From NCBI RefSeq assembly GCF_900156265.1, contig NZ_FTNE01000003.1, positions 124,001 through 188,000 on the forward strand: a stretch of 64,000 bases of DNA. The letters are read 5' to 3'. The stretch comes from Acidiphilium rubrum. GTDB lineage: Bacteria; Pseudomonadota; Alphaproteobacteria; Acetobacterales; Acetobacteraceae. Below are positions 17,519-27,571 of this stretch, piece after piece. The notes below the pieces were generated by a model. The model was not told where the DNA came from, searched no databases, and worked only from the letters and a program-made list of their open reading frames with translations. The position numbers and the translations under genes were made by a program. Numbering within the stretch: the first letter of the stretch is position 1; the number at the start of each line of letters is the position of its first letter.

Positions 17519-19165
17519 ATGAACGCCATTGTGAAAAAGACCGCCGATTTCGCCTTCTCCACCATGTTTCCGCTGGGGCATGACGATACGGTGTGGCGCA
17601 AGCTCGACCTTGCCGGCGTCACCACAATCGAGGCGGGCGGCAAAACCATCGTGCGGATCGCGCCCGAAACGCTCTCCGCCCTGACGTTCGAGGCGTTTCA
17701 CGAGGTGTCGCATCTGCTGCGCCCGGCCCATCTGCGCCAGTTGCGGACCATCCTCGATGATCCCGAAGCGTCGCAGAACGATCGCTATGTCGCGATGGAA
17801 TTTCTCAAGAACGCCAATATCGCGGCCGGCGGCGTGCTGCCGATGTGCCAGGACACCGGCACCGCCATCGTGTTCGGCAAAAAAGGCCAGCGCATCTGGG
17901 TTGATGGTGACGAGGAAGAAGCCTTCTCGCACGGCGTCTATCGCACCTTCACCGAAACCAATCTGCGCTATTCGCAAATGGCGCCGCTGAGCATGTATGA
18001 CGAGGTCAACACCGGCACCAACCTGCCGGTGCAATGCGATATTCTGGCCGCGTCCGGCGACTCCCACGCCGAGGAGTTCGACCTCATGTTCGTCGCCAAG
18101 GGCGGCGGATCGGCCAACAAGAGCTTTCTCTATCAGGAAACCAGGGCAATCCTGAACCCGAAGAAACTCATAGAATTCATTGAAACTAAAATAAAAACAC
18201 TGGGTACCGCCGCCTGCCCGCCCTATCACCTCGCCATCGTGATCGGCGGCACCTCCGCCGAGGCAACAATGAAGACCGTCAAGCTCGCCTCGACCAAATG
18301 GCTCGACGCTCTGCCGACCACGGGCGATGCCACCGGCCACGCCTTCCGCGATCTGGCGCTCGAACAGGACATTCTCGACCTCACCCGCCGCATCGGCATC
18401 GGCGCGCAATTCGGCGGCAAATATTTCTGCCACGATGTCCGCGTCGTGCGCCTGCCGCGCCACGGCGCTTCGCTGCCGGTCGGCATCGGCGTGTCGTGCT
18501 CGGCGGATCGCCAGATCAAGGCGAAAATCACCAAGGACGGCGTCTTCCTCGAACAGCTGGAAACCGAACCCGCGAAATACCTGCCGGAGGTGACCGATAC
18601 GCATCTCGGCGGCGACGTCGTGCGGATCGACCTGACCCGCCCGATGCCCGAAATTCTCGCCGAACTGTCGAAACACCCGGTCAAGACCCGCGTCGCCCTC
18701 ACCGGCACCATCGTGGTGGCGCGCGACATCGCCCACGCCAAGCTCAAGGAACGGCTCGATCGCGGCGAAGGCCTGCCCGACTACCTCAAGGACCATCCGG
18801 TCTATTACGCCGGCCCCGCCAAAACGCCGGAAGGCATGGCGACCGGCAGTTTCGGCCCGACCACCGCCGGGCGGATGGATAGCTACGTCGCCGAATTCCA
18901 GGCGGCCGGCGGCTCGCTGGTGATGCTTGCCAAAGGCAACCGCTCGCGTGCCGTGCGCGATGCCTGCAAGGCGCATGGCGGCTTCTACCTCGGCTCGATC
19001 GGCGGCCCCGCCGCCGTGCTGGCGCGCGACAACATCCGCCATGTCGAAGTGCTGGAATATCCCGAACTCGGCATGGAAGCGGTCTGGAAAATCGAGGTGG
19101 AGGACTTCCCGGCCTTCATCGTGATCGACGATAAGGGCAACGATTTTTTCGCGGACTTAGTATGA
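17519..19165 (+). CDS. Class I fumarate hydratase (single-chain, Fe-S)
   Basis: A 548-aa oxygen-sensitive fumarase of the FumA/FumB type, exactly the usual length; it interconverts fumarate and malate in the TCA cycle. Candidate [4Fe-4S] ligands are C110 (L-P-M-C-Q-D-T-G-T), C233 (A-A-C-P-P-Y-H) and one of C304 or C327 (V-S-C-S-A-D-R). [12 protein letters not shown] and the beta-domain [11 protein letters not shown] are typical. A TTG at 17507 is a possible alternative start; I use the ATG. It overlaps the next gene by ATGA. Confidence 0.94.
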   Translation: MNAIVKKTADFAFSTMFPLGHDDTVWRKLDLAGVTTIEAGGKTIVRIAPETLSALTFEAFHEVSHLLRPAHLRQLRTILDDPEASQNDRYVAMEFLKNANIAAGGVLPMCQDTGTAIVFGKKGQRIWVDGDEEEAFSHGVYRTFTETNLRYSQMAPLSMYDEVNTGTNLPVQCDILAASGDSHAEEFDLMFVAKGGGSANKSFLYQETRAILNPKKLIEFIETKIKTLGTAACPPYHLAIVIGGTSAEATMKTVKLASTKWLDALPTTGDATGHAFRDLALEQDILDLTRRIGIGAQFGGKYFCHDVRVVRLPRHGASLPVGIGVSCSADRQIKAKITKDGVFLEQLETEPAKYLPEVTDTHLGGDVVRIDLTRPMPEILAELSKHPVKTRVALTGTIVVARDIAHAKLKERLDRGEGLPDYLKDHPVYYAGPAKTPEGMATGSFGPTTAGRMDSYVAEFQAAGGSLVMLAKGNRSRAVRDACKAHGGFYLGSIGGPAAVLARDNIRHVEVLEYPELGMEAVWKIEVEDFPAFIVIDDKGNDFFADLV

Positions 19166-19557
19166 AATTCACCATCGACCGGATCGACCACGTCGTCCTC
19201 ACCTGCAGCGACCTCGGCGTCACCGCCGATTGGTATGAGCGCGTGCTCGGCATGGAGCGCGAGGAATTCGGGCCGGACAAGCGCATCGCACTCCGCTTCG
19301 GCGCGCAGAAAATCAACCTGCACCAGGCCGGTAATGAATTCAGCCCGCACGCCGCCAAACCACAGGCCAGCGCGCTCGACATCTGCTTCATCACCGCCCT
19401 CGGCACCGAGGATATCGTCAGGCATCTCGGCGAACAGGGGGTCGACGTGGTCGAAGGCCCGGCGCCGAAAACCGGCGCGCTGGGCGCCATGCGTTCGGTG
19501 TATTGCCGCGATCCGGACGGCAATCTGATCGAGATTTCCAGCTATCTCGAAGGATGA
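19162..19557 (+). CDS. VOC family glyoxalase-like protein
   Basis: A 131-aa VOC protein. It begins [14 protein letters not shown], with the first metal His, and ends [13 protein letters not shown], with the terminal Glu. It overlaps the fumarase stop and the queA start (ATGA on both sides), so it is embedded in the fumarase-queuosine operon. No link to either pathway is known to me. Confidence 0.85.
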   Translation: MKFTIDRIDHVVLTCSDLGVTADWYERVLGMEREEFGPDKRIALRFGAQKINLHQAGNEFSPHAAKPQASALDICFITALGTEDIVRHLGEQGVDVVEGPAPKTGALGAMRSVYCRDPDGNLIEISSYLEG

Positions 19558-20591
19558 ACCTGGCGGATTTCGACTATGCGCTGCCGGCCGAGCGTATCGC
19601 GGCCGAACCGGCGCGGCCACGTGACGCCGCACGCCTGCTGCACGTCACCCAGGCAGAACTGCACGATTGCCGGATCGCTGACCTGCCCGAACTGCTGCGC
19701 CGCGGCGATTGCCTCGTCGTCAACGACACGAGGGTCATCCCCGCCCAACTGACCGGCCGGCGGGGCGATGCCGTCATCGGCATCACGCTCGATCGCCCGA
19801 TGGATGATGGCACCTGGCGCGTCCTGCTGCGCAACGCACGACGGGCACGACCCGGCGAGATCATCACGATCGATCGCGGCGAAGGCCTCACCGCCACAGT
19901 GGTCTCGCGCGCGGATGACGGCGCGGCCCGGCTCCGCTTCAACGCCGAGGGCGATGCGTTCCGCACCGCGCTCGATGCCGCCGGCGCCCTCGCACTGCCG
20001 CCCTACATCCCGCGCGATGCCAGCGTGACCACGCAAGATCAGGCCGATTACCAGACGATGTTCGCCGCCCATGAAGGCGCCGTCGCCGCCCCGACCGCCG
20101 GGCTGCACTTCACCCCGGCCCTGCTCGAAGCGCTGGCCGCGAAAGGCATCACCACCGCCCGCGTCACCCTGCATGTCGGCGCCGGCACCTTCCTGCCGGT
20201 CCGCACCGAAACGCTGGCAGACCATCGGATGCACGCCGAACGCTGCATTATCACCGCCGCCACCGCCGCCACCATCAATGCCGCCCGCACTGCCGGCGGC
20301 CGCATCGTCGCGGTCGGCACCACCAGCCTGCGCGTGCTGGAAACCGCCGCCGCGGCGGATGGCACGATCATGCCCTGGTCCGGCGAGACCGATCTGTTCA
20401 TCCTGCCCGGCTACCGGTTCCGCGCGGTCGATCGCCTGCTGACCAATTTCCACCTGCCCCGCTCGACCCTGCTGATGCTGGTCGCCGCCTTCGCCGGGCA
20501 CGACCGCATCAAAACCGCCTATCAGCACGCTATCGCGCAGCACTACCGCTTCTATTCCTATGGCGACGCCTGCCTGCTGGAGCCGGCATGA
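19554..20591 (+). CDS. queA: S-adenosylmethionine:tRNA ribosyltransferase-isomerase
   Basis: A 345-aa enzyme that transfers and isomerises the ribose of SAM onto preQ1 in tRNA to give epoxyqueuosine. The start [11 protein letters not shown] and the blocks [21 protein letters not shown] and [12 protein letters not shown] are QueA signatures, as is the C-terminal [13 protein letters not shown]. The start is the ATG overlapping the VOC stop. It is followed by tgt with ATGA overlap. Confidence 0.97.
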   Translation: MNLADFDYALPAERIAAEPARPRDAARLLHVTQAELHDCRIADLPELLRRGDCLVVNDTRVIPAQLTGRRGDAVIGITLDRPMDDGTWRVLLRNARRARPGEIITIDRGEGLTATVVSRADDGAARLRFNAEGDAFRTALDAAGALALPPYIPRDASVTTQDQADYQTMFAAHEGAVAAPTAGLHFTPALLEALAAKGITTARVTLHVGAGTFLPVRTETLADHRMHAERCIITAATAATINAARTAGGRIVAVGTTSLRVLETAAAADGTIMPWSGETDLFILPGYRFRAVDRLLTNFHLPRSTLLMLVAAFAGHDRIKTAYQHAIAQHYRFYSYGDACLLEPA

Positions 20592-21706
20592 CCGAATTTG
20601 CCTTCACCCTGCTCGGCCAGGATGGCGCCGCCCGGCGCGGCCGCATCACCACCGCGCACGGCACCGCGCAAACCCCGGCGTTCATGGCGGTCGGCACCGC
20701 CGGTACCGTCAAGGCGATGACCGCCGATCAGGTCCGCGCCACCGGCTCGGAAATCGTGCTCGGCAACACCTACCACCTGATGCTGCGCCCGGGGGCGGAC
20801 CGCGTCGCTGCACTCGGCGGCCTGCACCGCATGATGGACTGGCCCGGCATCATCCTCACCGATTCCGGCGGATTCCAGGTGATGTCGCTCGCCAAACTCC
20901 GCAAACTCGATGAAATCGGCGTTACCTTTCGCTCGCATATCGATGGTTCGGCCCATCACCTCACCCCGGAATCCTCCACCGCCATCCAACACAAGCTCGA
21001 CGCCACCATCACCATGGCGTTCGACGAATGCACCCCATTCCCCGCCACGCCGGATGAAGCCGCGGCCTCGATGCGCCTGTCGATGCGCTGGGCCGCCCGC
21101 TCGCGCGCGGCCTTCACGCCCCGCCCCGGCTACGCCCAGTTCGGCATCGTCCAGGGCGGCATCTACCCCGATCTGCGGGCGGAATCCGCCGCCGCCCTCA
21201 CCGCGCTGGGCTTCGAAGGCTACGCGATCGGCGGCCTCGCGGTCGGCGAAGGCCAGCCAGCCATGTTCGAAACCCTCGACGCCACCACCCCGCTGCTGCC
21301 TGCCACATCACCCCGCTACCTGATGGGCGTCGGCACGCCGGATGACCTGCTGGGGGCGATCGAACGCGGCGTCGACATGTTCGATTGCGTGATGCCCACC
21401 CGCGCCGGCCGCACCGGCCGCGCCTACACCGCGCGCGGCGTGTTCAACCTGCGCAACGCCCGCTTCGGCGACGATGCCACCCCGCTCGACCCCGCCTGCA
21501 CCTGCACGCTCTGCACCCGCCACTCCGCAGCCTATCTGCATCATCTGTTCCGCTGCGAGGAAATGCTGGGCCCGATGCTGCTGACCGGGCATAACCTCAC
21601 CTATTATCAGGCGCTGATGCACGGCGCGCGCACGGCGATCGAACAACACCGCTTTGCTGCCTACGCCGCCGCCGCGCGGGACGGATGGAGACAGACCCAT
21701 GACTGA
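20588..21706 (+). CDS. tgt: tRNA-guanine(34) transglycosylase
   Basis: A 372-aa TIM-barrel enzyme that swaps G34 for preQ1 in GUN-anticodon tRNAs. Motifs are [11 protein letters not shown] with the catalytic Asp, the F-D-C-V-M-P-T-R nucleophile strand and a zinc site C-T-C-T-L-C with a downstream His (Y-L-H-H-L-F). Length and order are standard. It overlaps queA and queF, so the genes are almost certainly one transcript. Confidence 0.97.
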   Translation: MTEFAFTLLGQDGAARRGRITTAHGTAQTPAFMAVGTAGTVKAMTADQVRATGSEIVLGNTYHLMLRPGADRVAALGGLHRMMDWPGIILTDSGGFQVMSLAKLRKLDEIGVTFRSHIDGSAHHLTPESSTAIQHKLDATITMAFDECTPFPATPDEAAASMRLSMRWAARSRAAFTPRPGYAQFGIVQGGIYPDLRAESAAALTALGFEGYAIGGLAVGEGQPAMFETLDATTPLLPATSPRYLMGVGTPDDLLGAIERGVDMFDCVMPTRAGRTGRAYTARGVFNLRNARFGDDATPLDPACTCTLCTRHSAAYLHHLFRCEEMLGPMLLTGHNLTYYQALMHGARTAIEQHRFAAYAAAARDGWRQTHD

Positions 21707-22163
21707 CGAACGCTACGCCGGCCTGCACCAGCTCGGCCACTACACCAAAGCCCCGGAAACCCCCGAACAGGCCGAACTCGAACGCGTCGCCGCCCCCGCC
21801 CAAGGCAGCGCCTACGTCATCCGCTTCACCTGCCCGGAATTCACCTCGCTCTGCCCGATGACCGGACAGCCCGATTTCGCCCATATCGTGCTCGACTACA
21901 TCCCCGATGCCTGGATCGTCGAAAGCAAATCCCTCAAGCTGTTCCTCGCCTCGTTCCGCAACCACGGCGCGTTCCACGAAGCCTGCACCATGATGATCGC
22001 CGAACGCCTGACCGATCTGCTCGCCCCGCGCTGGCTGCGCATCGGCGCCTATTGGTATCCGCGCGGCGGCATCCCGATCGATGTGTTCTGGCAGACCGGC
22101 GCCCCGCCCGAAGGCGTCTTCCTGCCCGATCAAGGCGTCGCCCCCTATCGCGGCCGTGGCTGA
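21699..22163 (+). CDS. queF: NADPH-dependent 7-cyano-7-deazaguanine reductase (QueF)
   Basis: A 154-aa unimodular QueF that reduces preQ0 to preQ1. The active-site Cys sits in [11 protein letters not shown], followed by the substrate-binding [15 protein letters not shown] block. The size matches the short Bacillus-type enzyme rather than the two-domain E. coli form. The start overlaps tgt by 8 bases and the end overlaps queG by 8 bases. Confidence 0.95.
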   Translation: MTDERYAGLHQLGHYTKAPETPEQAELERVAAPAQGSAYVIRFTCPEFTSLCPMTGQPDFAHIVLDYIPDAWIVESKSLKLFLASFRNHGAFHEACTMMIAERLTDLLAPRWLRIGAYWYPRGGIPIDVFWQTGAPPEGVFLPDQGVAPYRGRG

Positions 22164-23199
22164 GGCGCAATCGCTCAAGGCCGCCATCACCACAAGCGCC
22201 GCGGCACTCGGCTTCGATGCGATCGGCTTCACCCGCGCCACCCTGACCGCGCAACACCGCGCCAACCTCGATGCCTACCTCGCCGCCGGCCACCACGGCA
22301 CCATGGCGTGGCTCGCCGAACGCACCGCCCAACGCGCCGACCCCGCCACCCTCTGGCCCGAAGCCGTCAGCGTCATAGCACTCGGCCTGTCCTACGCCCC
22401 GGCCGGCGATCCGCTCGCCACACTCGCCCGACCCGATCGCGGCAATATCTCGGTCTACGCCCGCAACCGCGATTATCACGACATCATCAAAGGCAAACTC
22501 AAACACCTCGCCCAGTTCATCACCGCGCGCGCGGCCGCCGGCATCAAGGTCTTCGTCGATACCGCCCCCGTGATGGAAAAACCGCTGGCCGCCGCCGCCG
22601 GCCTCGGCTGGCAAGGCAAGCACACCAACCTCGTCTCGCGCACCCACGGCTCCTGGCTGCTGCTCGGCGAAATCATGACCACGCTCGACCTGCCGGCCGA
22701 TGCACCCCACGCCGATCGCTGCGGCTCCTGCACCAAATGCCAGGCCGCCTGCCCGACCGATGCCTTCCCCGCGCCCTACCAGCTCGACGCACGGCGCTGC
22801 ATCTCCTACCTCACCATCGAACACGAAGGCCCGATCCCGCAGGCACTCCGCCCCGCCATCGGCAACCGGATCTACGGCTGCGATGATTGCCTCGCCGTCT
22901 GCCCCTGGAACAAATTCGCGAGCCTCGGCCGCGAAGCCAAGCTCACCGCCCGCGCCGACCTCATCGCCCCGCCGCTCGCCGCCCTCGCCACCCTCGACGA
23001 TGCTGGCTTTCGCGCCCATTTCGCCGGCGGCCCGATCAAACGCATCGGCCGCCGCCGCTTCGCCCGCAACGTCGCCATCGCAATCGGCAACTCAGCCGAT
23101 CCCAGCCTCGCCCCCAGCGCCGCCCACCTCGCAACCGACGCCGATCCCACCGTCGCCGAAGCCGGCAAGTGGGCGCTCCACCAATTGCAAAATCTCTAA
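22156..23199 (+). CDS. queG: Epoxyqueuosine reductase
   Basis: A 347-aa cobalamin-dependent iron-sulfur enzyme for the last step of queuosine synthesis. One [4Fe-4S] set is C189, C192, C195, C199 and the second is C215, C242, C245, C249; V-D-T-A-P-V-M-E-K near 134 is the active-site strand. A C-terminal HEAT-like part is present. I chose the GTG at 22156 because an ATG at 22081 would add 25 residues lying inside queF in another frame. Its need for cobalamin links this operon to the large cob locus downstream. Confidence 0.94.
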   Translation: MAEAQSLKAAITTSAAALGFDAIGFTRATLTAQHRANLDAYLAAGHHGTMAWLAERTAQRADPATLWPEAVSVIALGLSYAPAGDPLATLARPDRGNISVYARNRDYHDIIKGKLKHLAQFITARAAAGIKVFVDTAPVMEKPLAAAAGLGWQGKHTNLVSRTHGSWLLLGEIMTTLDLPADAPHADRCGSCTKCQAACPTDAFPAPYQLDARRCISYLTIEHEGPIPQALRPAIGNRIYGCDDCLAVCPWNKFASLGREAKLTARADLIAPPLAALATLDDAGFRAHFAGGPIKRIGRRRFARNVAIAIGNSADPSLAPSAAHLATDADPTVAEAGKWALHQLQNL

Positions 23200-23264
23200 T
23201 TTGAAGCTGGAATCGGGCGGATAAATCATCTATCCCCGAAGCCGATCACAAAAAGGATGCACCG

Positions 23265-23723
23265 GTGTCTCAATCATTCCGACCGAAAACCCCCGGCTGG
23301 GTCGATGAATTCAAAACCTTCCTCCTCCGTGGCAACGTCGTCGACCTCGCCGTCGCCGTCGTCATCGGCGCCGCCTTCACCGGCATCGTCTCCAGCCTGG
23401 TCGCCAATATCATCAACCCCCTCATCGGCCTGCTGACCGGCGGCGTCGATTTCTCGAATCACTTCATCACCCTCAAAGGCACCGTCGCCCCCACCCTCGC
23501 CGCCGCCAAAAAAGCCGGCGCCGTCACCCTCAACTACGGCCTGTTCATCAACGCCATCATCAACTTCGTCATCGTCGCCTTCGCGATCTTCTGGATGGTT
23601 CGGCTGATCCAGAAACTCTACCGCAAACCACCCCCGCCACCCGCCGTCGAACCACCCCCCACCGCCTCCGAAACCCTGCTCACCGAAATCCGCGACCTGC
23701 TGAAATCGCGCCCTACGGTTTGA
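23265..23723 (+). CDS. mscL: Large-conductance mechanosensitive channel
   Basis: A 152-aa inner-membrane homopentameric channel that opens under extreme turgor. Two transmembrane helices are visible: V-D-L-A-V-A-V-V-I-G-A-A-F...I-I-N-P-L-I-G and, after the periplasmic loop, Y-G-L-F-I-N-A-I-I-N-F-V-I-V-A-F-A. A proline-rich linker leads to the C-terminal amphipathic helix with L-L-T-E-I-R-D-L-L. The start is GTG. A large inverted repeat follows. Confidence 0.96.
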   Translation: MSQSFRPKTPGWVDEFKTFLLRGNVVDLAVAVVIGAAFTGIVSSLVANIINPLIGLLTGGVDFSNHFITLKGTVAPTLAAAKKAGAVTLNYGLFINAIINFVIVAFAIFWMVRLIQKLYRKPPPPPAVEPPPTASETLLTEIRDLLKSRPTV

Positions 23724-23745
23724 GGTTAGGCGCTGGATAGCAAGC

Positions 23746-23937
23746 AAGGCCAGGGGCTCTGCCCCTGGACCCCGCTAAGGGCTTAGCCCTTAGAACCTCT
23801 TAGTTTTAGGCAAGGGGAGGGCTGTCCAGGCCAGACACATGACAAGTGCGAGGCAGCGCCCTCCCCTTGCCTAAAACTAGGGGATTTTAAAGGCTCCGCC
23901 TTTAACGGGGGTCCAGGGGGCAGAGCCCCCTGGCCTT
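23746..23937. repeat. Long imperfect inverted repeat with nested hairpins
   Basis: A near-palindrome of about 190 bases. The left arm (about 23746-23823) and right arm (about 23856-23937) are reverse complements over most of their length; both contain A-rich CTAGTTTTAGG-type and GGGGAGGGC blocks. Each arm holds its own hairpins (GGGGCTCTGCCCC, AAGGGCTTAGCCCTT, AAAGGCTCCGCCTTT, GGGGGCAGAGCCCCC). It lies between the convergent ends of mscL and the lyase gene, so it could terminate both. A half-copy is at 60346-60401. Confidence 0.85.
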
Positions 23938-23968
23938 CCTTCCTTCCTCAGCGCCCCACCCCAACCCG

Positions 23969-24871
23969 TCAGGCCCGAGTCCGCCGTTCGATGGCAGCGT
24001 GGCGGTCGAGGAGGGCTTGGGCGCGGCGGACGACGGGGATGTCGATCATGCGGCCTTCGAAGGTGATGGCGCCGGAACCGGCGGCGGTGGCTTTGGTGTA
24101 GGCGTCGACCAGGCGGGCGGCGTGGTCGAGTTCGGCGGGTTGCGGGCGGAAGCCCTCGTTCAGGATCGCGACCTGACCGGGGTGAATGACCGAGGCGCCG
24201 GCGAAGCCGAGGCGGCGGGATCGTTCGATCGTGGCGCGGAACTGATCGAGATCGTTGAAATCGGCGACGGTGCCGAGAAAGCCGAGCGGCAGGATGCCGG
24301 CGGCGCGGGCGGCGAAGATCGCCTGTTGCTTGGGAAACAGCAGCCCTTCGGCTTCGGGCAGCATCCCCACCGCCAGGGCGAGGTCTTCCGAGCCGACGGT
24401 GATGCCGACAAGGCGGGGGTGCGCACGTGCGATGCTTTCGGCACGAAAGATGCTGCCCGGGGTTTCCAACATGGCGATCAACCTGGTGTGGCCCGGCGTC
24501 ATGCCGCGTTCCGCCTCGATTTCATCGATCGTCTCCGCGATCAGGCGCAGGTGATCCGCGCTTTCGATTTTCGGCAGCATGAGTGCGGTGACCGCGGGCA
24601 TGATGGCGGCTTCGAGGTCGGGGATCAGTGCGCGCCAGGGGCGATTGACCCGCACGATCACGTCGGCGCCGCCGGCAGCGACGCTTGGTGCGGCGGCGGC
24701 GATCAGTCCGCGCGCGCGCGGTTTTTCGGCGGCGGGGATGGCATCTTCGAGGTCGAGAATGATCGCATCAGCGCCGCGCTTCGCGGCACCTGCAACGAAG
24801 CGCTCGACCGTAACAGGCACGAACAGCATGGAGCGCCAGATCGGCAGTTGTGTTGGGGCGGGAAAGCTCAT
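23969..24871 (-). CDS. HpcH/HpaI aldolase / citrate-lyase-beta family (CitE-like CoA-ester lyase)
   Basis: A 300-aa TIM-barrel lyase of the CitE/malyl-CoA lyase family. It begins W-R-S-M-L-F-V-P-V-T and carries D-A-I-I-L-D-L-E-D-A-I-P, the metal Glu in M-L-E-T-P-G-S-I and the Asp in V-G-S-E-D-L-A. Such enzymes cleave citramalyl-CoA, malyl-CoA or related 3-hydroxyacyl-CoAs. The start is the Met before S-F-P-A-P-T. It is divergent from a family III CoA-transferase, which suggests the pair activates and cleaves one dicarboxylic acid. Confidence 0.85.
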   Translation of the reverse strand: MSFPAPTQLPIWRSMLFVPVTVERFVAGAAKRGADAIILDLEDAIPAAEKPRARGLIAAAAPSVAAGGADVIVRVNRPWRALIPDLEAAIMPAVTALMLPKIESADHLRLIAETIDEIEAERGMTPGHTRLIAMLETPGSIFRAESIARAHPRLVGITVGSEDLALAVGMLPEAEGLLFPKQQAIFAARAAGILPLGFLGTVADFNDLDQFRATIERSRRLGFAGASVIHPGQVAILNEGFRPQPAELDHAARLVDAYTKATAAGSGAITFEGRMIDIPVVRRAQALLDRHAAIERRTRA

Positions 24872-24961
24872 GATCGTTCCTCGGTGCTGCCGCGCCGCCG
24901 CATCATTGGGCAGGGGCTGCGACCTGTCTATAATGAATTCAGAGCATGAGGGAGCATTGGG

Positions 24962-26212
24962 ATGACGGACACTGGGTTGCATGAAAAACGCTATGAGCCT
25001 GATGCGCCGGCGCCGCTCAAGGACATTCGCGTGCTCGACCTGTCACGTCTCGTCGCGGGCAATGTGGTCACGCATGTGCTGGCCGATTTCGGTGCCGATG
25101 TCATCAAGGTGGAAAACCCCAAGGGCGGCGATGATCTGCGCAACTGGCGCGTCGAGGATATCGCGACCCATTGGAAGGTGTATGCCCGCAACAAGCGCAG
25201 CCTGGCGCTCGATTATCGCGATGCGGAGGGGCTGGCGCTGTTGTTGCGTCTGGCCGCGATCGCGGATGTACTGGTCGAGAATTTCATCCCCGGCAAGCTT
25301 GAGCGCATGGGTCTGGGGCCGGATGTGCTGTTCGCCGCCAATCCGCGCCTGATCGTGGTGCGGATTTCCGGCTGGGGCCAGACCGGTCCGTTCGCCGGGA
25401 AGCCCGGCTTCGGCAGTCTGGTCGAGGCGATGTCGGGCTTCGCGACCATGAACGGCTTCCCCGATCGTCCGCCGGTGCTGCCGCCGCTCGCCCTCGCGGA
25501 CATGATCACCGGCCTGTACGGTGCCACCGCCATCATGATCGCGCTGCGCCATGTCGAGGTCGCGGGCGGTGCCGGGCAGGTGATCGACCTGTCGCTGTTC
25601 GAAAGCATGTTGAGCGTGCTCGGGCCGCAGGCGGCCAATTACGCGCTCACCGGCACGGTCCCCGCCCGCCACGGCAGCCGCTCCGGCACCACCGCCCCGC
25701 GCAACGTCTATTGCTGCGCCGATGGCAAATACGTCGCTTTATCCGCCTCGATGCAGGTCATGGCCGAACGCCTGTTCCGCGTGATGGGTCGGCCCGACCT
25801 GATCACCGACCCGCGTTTTGCGACCAACACCGCCCGCGTCGCCAATAACGACATCCTCGACCCGATCGTCGCTGCCTTCATGGCCGCCCACACCCAGGCC
25901 GAAGCCCTCGCCGTGTTCGAACAGGCCGGCGTCACGGTCGGCCCGGTGTGCGATCCGGCGGATTTGATGGACAGCGCATTCATCCGCGAGCGCGAAGCCC
26001 TGATCAGCCTGCCTGACGCCGACATGGGGCGTTTGCCGATGCACAACATCCCCGCCCGTCTCTCGGCAACGCCGGGTGCCATGGCAAGGCCGGCCCCCGC
26101 GCTCGGCGCGGATACCACGGCGATCCTGCGCCTGATCGATGTCGATCCGGCCACGATCGAAACCTTGCAGGCACGCGGCGTGCTCAAGGCAACCGCGCCC
26201 GACCAACCCTAA
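24962..26212 (+). CDS. CaiB/BaiF (family III) CoA-transferase
   Basis: A 416-aa CoA-transferase. The family signature is at the N-terminus (I-R-V-L-D-L-S-R-L-V-A-G...A-D-V-I-K-V-E-N-P), followed by N-K-R-S-L-A-L-D-Y and E-N-F-I-P-G-K-L-E-R-M-G-L-G. The acid, CoA donor and product cannot be read. Divergent pairing with a CitE-like lyase resembles arrangements for itaconate, mesaconate or citramalate use, but this is inference. A ribosome-binding site (GGGAG) precedes the ATG. Its stop overlaps the convergent SOUL gene. Confidence 0.88.
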   Translation: MTDTGLHEKRYEPDAPAPLKDIRVLDLSRLVAGNVVTHVLADFGADVIKVENPKGGDDLRNWRVEDIATHWKVYARNKRSLALDYRDAEGLALLLRLAAIADVLVENFIPGKLERMGLGPDVLFAANPRLIVVRISGWGQTGPFAGKPGFGSLVEAMSGFATMNGFPDRPPVLPPLALADMITGLYGATAIMIALRHVEVAGGAGQVIDLSLFESMLSVLGPQAANYALTGTVPARHGSRSGTTAPRNVYCCADGKYVALSASMQVMAERLFRVMGRPDLITDPRFATNTARVANNDILDPIVAAFMAAHTQAEALAVFEQAGVTVGPVCDPADLMDSAFIREREALISLPDADMGRLPMHNIPARLSATPGAMARPAPALGADTTAILRLIDVDPATIETLQARGVLKATAPDQP

Positions 26213-26865
26213 CCCGGCGTGGCGCCCGCCCGCGTCACCTTCACCACCGCCTCGTTGCGCCGCAGGAACGGCAGCGTCCAGGGCGGGTCATAGAACCACG
26301 CGGCAGGCTCGCCGGCCGGAGTCCACGCGCTCGATTTCAGGGCCGCGAGCAACCGCGCCTGTTCTCGGGCGACCGATGTCTGGTTGGGCACGCCGGAGAA
26401 GCGCAGCGCGGCGTAATCCTCGGCCGGCACCGTCACCAGATGCACCTTGGAATCGTTCGGCACCGGCAGAGTTTCCATCGTGTAGCCGGCGGGCATGTAG
26501 AATCGAATGGTCCACGCATCAGGCCCGCTCTGCGACTGATCGACCGGCGCGGTCATGGCGATCTTTTCGGATGGCGCGTCGGAGGCCTGCGCGACCGGCG
26601 CGGTCATCGCGATTTTCGCGCGCGTTCGGTTGCCGCCGAAAATATAGCCGGCGAGGCGGCGAAACCCCTGGCTGCGGGCGTGATAGACACTGCCGTGAAC
26701 CGTGGTTTCCGCGGCAATCCGGGGCGCGTACTGGCGAATCTGCACCGCGCCCACCGTGCCGATCACCCGGTACTTCGGCTCAGGCGTGCCGCTGCGAATG
26801 CCGACCACCGAACAGGCGCTGAGCGCCACACTCATCAACGCGGGCGCAATCAGGCGTGGTTTCAT
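26209..26865 (-). CDS. SOUL-family haem-binding lipoprotein
   Basis: A 218-aa SOUL/HBP-family protein with a lipoprotein signal peptide (lipobox L-S-A-C, C18), so it is probably membrane-anchored in the periplasm. The SOUL domain has Y-R-V-I-G-T-V-G-A-V-Q-I-R-Q-Y-A-P, two K-I-A-M-T-A-P-V repeats and Y-M-P-A-G-Y-T-M-E-T-L-P-V-P. I chose the Met at 26865 because GGAGG lies 8 bases upstream of it. Position next to bluB raises a tetrapyrrole connection, but this is only contextual. Confidence 0.85.
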   Translation of the reverse strand: MKPRLIAPALMSVALSACSVVGIRSGTPEPKYRVIGTVGAVQIRQYAPRIAAETTVHGSVYHARSQGFRRLAGYIFGGNRTRAKIAMTAPVAQASDAPSEKIAMTAPVDQSQSGPDAWTIRFYMPAGYTMETLPVPNDSKVHLVTVPAEDYAALRFSGVPNQTSVAREQARLLAALKSSAWTPAGEPAAWFYDPPWTLPFLRRNEAVVKVTRAGATPG

Positions 26866-26899
26866 GTCGTTTGCCTCCATGACAGGAGAGATATGGGGA

Positions 26900-27571
26900 T
26901 CAACGCCGAAAAATCATCGCATCCGCATCAATCCGCCGCTCCCAGCCTTCGCGCTCCAGTTCCGGCGTCCGGTGCGCGTCCTGCGGATAGCCGATGCAGA
27001 GATACCCGATGAACTGCCAGCCCGCCGGCACATCGAGCGCCGCGGCGATCGCGCCGGGGTCAAGGATAGACACCCAGCCGAGCCCGATGCCCTCGGCCCG
27101 CGCCGCGAGCCAGAGCGTGTGGATCGCCATGACCACCGAATAGGCGATGGTCTCCTTCATGGTGCGCCGGCCCAGGCCGTGGCCGGTGGCGGGATCGGGT
27201 TCGGCGAACACGCCGATATGGCAGGGCGCGTCGTCGAGCCCGGCGAGTTTCAACCGCGCATACAGCGCCGCCCGCTCATCGTCATAGCCCAGCCGAGCGG
27301 CGTCGTTGCACGCAACGAAATTATCCCGCACCCGGCGCCGCCGCACCGGATCATCGACCAGCACGAACCGCCACGGCTGGCTGAACCCGACCGAGGGGGC
27401 CAGGCAGGCGATGGCGAGCAGCCGTTCGATGGTTCCGGGCGGCAACGCATCGCGCCGGAAATGCCGCACATCGCGCCGCAGGGTGAACAGCGCCTCGAGC
27501 GCTGCGGCAAACTCCGCCCCGAATTCCGCCGCGCAGCCAGCAGTGCCAAACTGGTCTATCATGTCGGCCAT
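26900..27571 (-). CDS. bluB: 5,6-dimethylbenzimidazole synthase
   Basis: A 223-aa flavin enzyme of the nitroreductase fold that fragments FMNH2 with O2 to make the lower ligand of cobalamin. BluB features are R-R-D-V-R-H-F-R, L-A-P-S-V-G-F-S-Q-P-W-R-F-V, the E-T-I-A-Y-S-V-V-M-A-I-H-T-L-W-L-A-A-R-A-E-G-I-G-L-G-W-V-S core and the C-terminal G-Y-P. The start codon at 27571 overlaps the divergent phosphatase start, an unusually tight arrangement. Synthesis of DMB here implies the cell makes true B12 in air. Confidence 0.92.
   Translation of the reverse strand: MADMIDQFGTAGCAAEFGAEFAAALEALFTLRRDVRHFRRDALPPGTIERLLAIACLAPSVGFSQPWRFVLVDDPVRRRRVRDNFVACNDAARLGYDDERAALYARLKLAGLDDAPCHIGVFAEPDPATGHGLGRRTMKETIAYSVVMAIHTLWLAARAEGIGLGWVSILDPGAIAAALDVPAGWQFIGYLCIGYPQDAHRTPELEREGWERRIDADAMIFRR

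Noticed and set aside
16937-19042. 701-codon minus-strand open frame opposite sspB and fumarase
   Set aside because: It is antisense to two well-supported genes, has high-GC shadow composition rich in Gly/Arg/His, and contains no recognisable domain.
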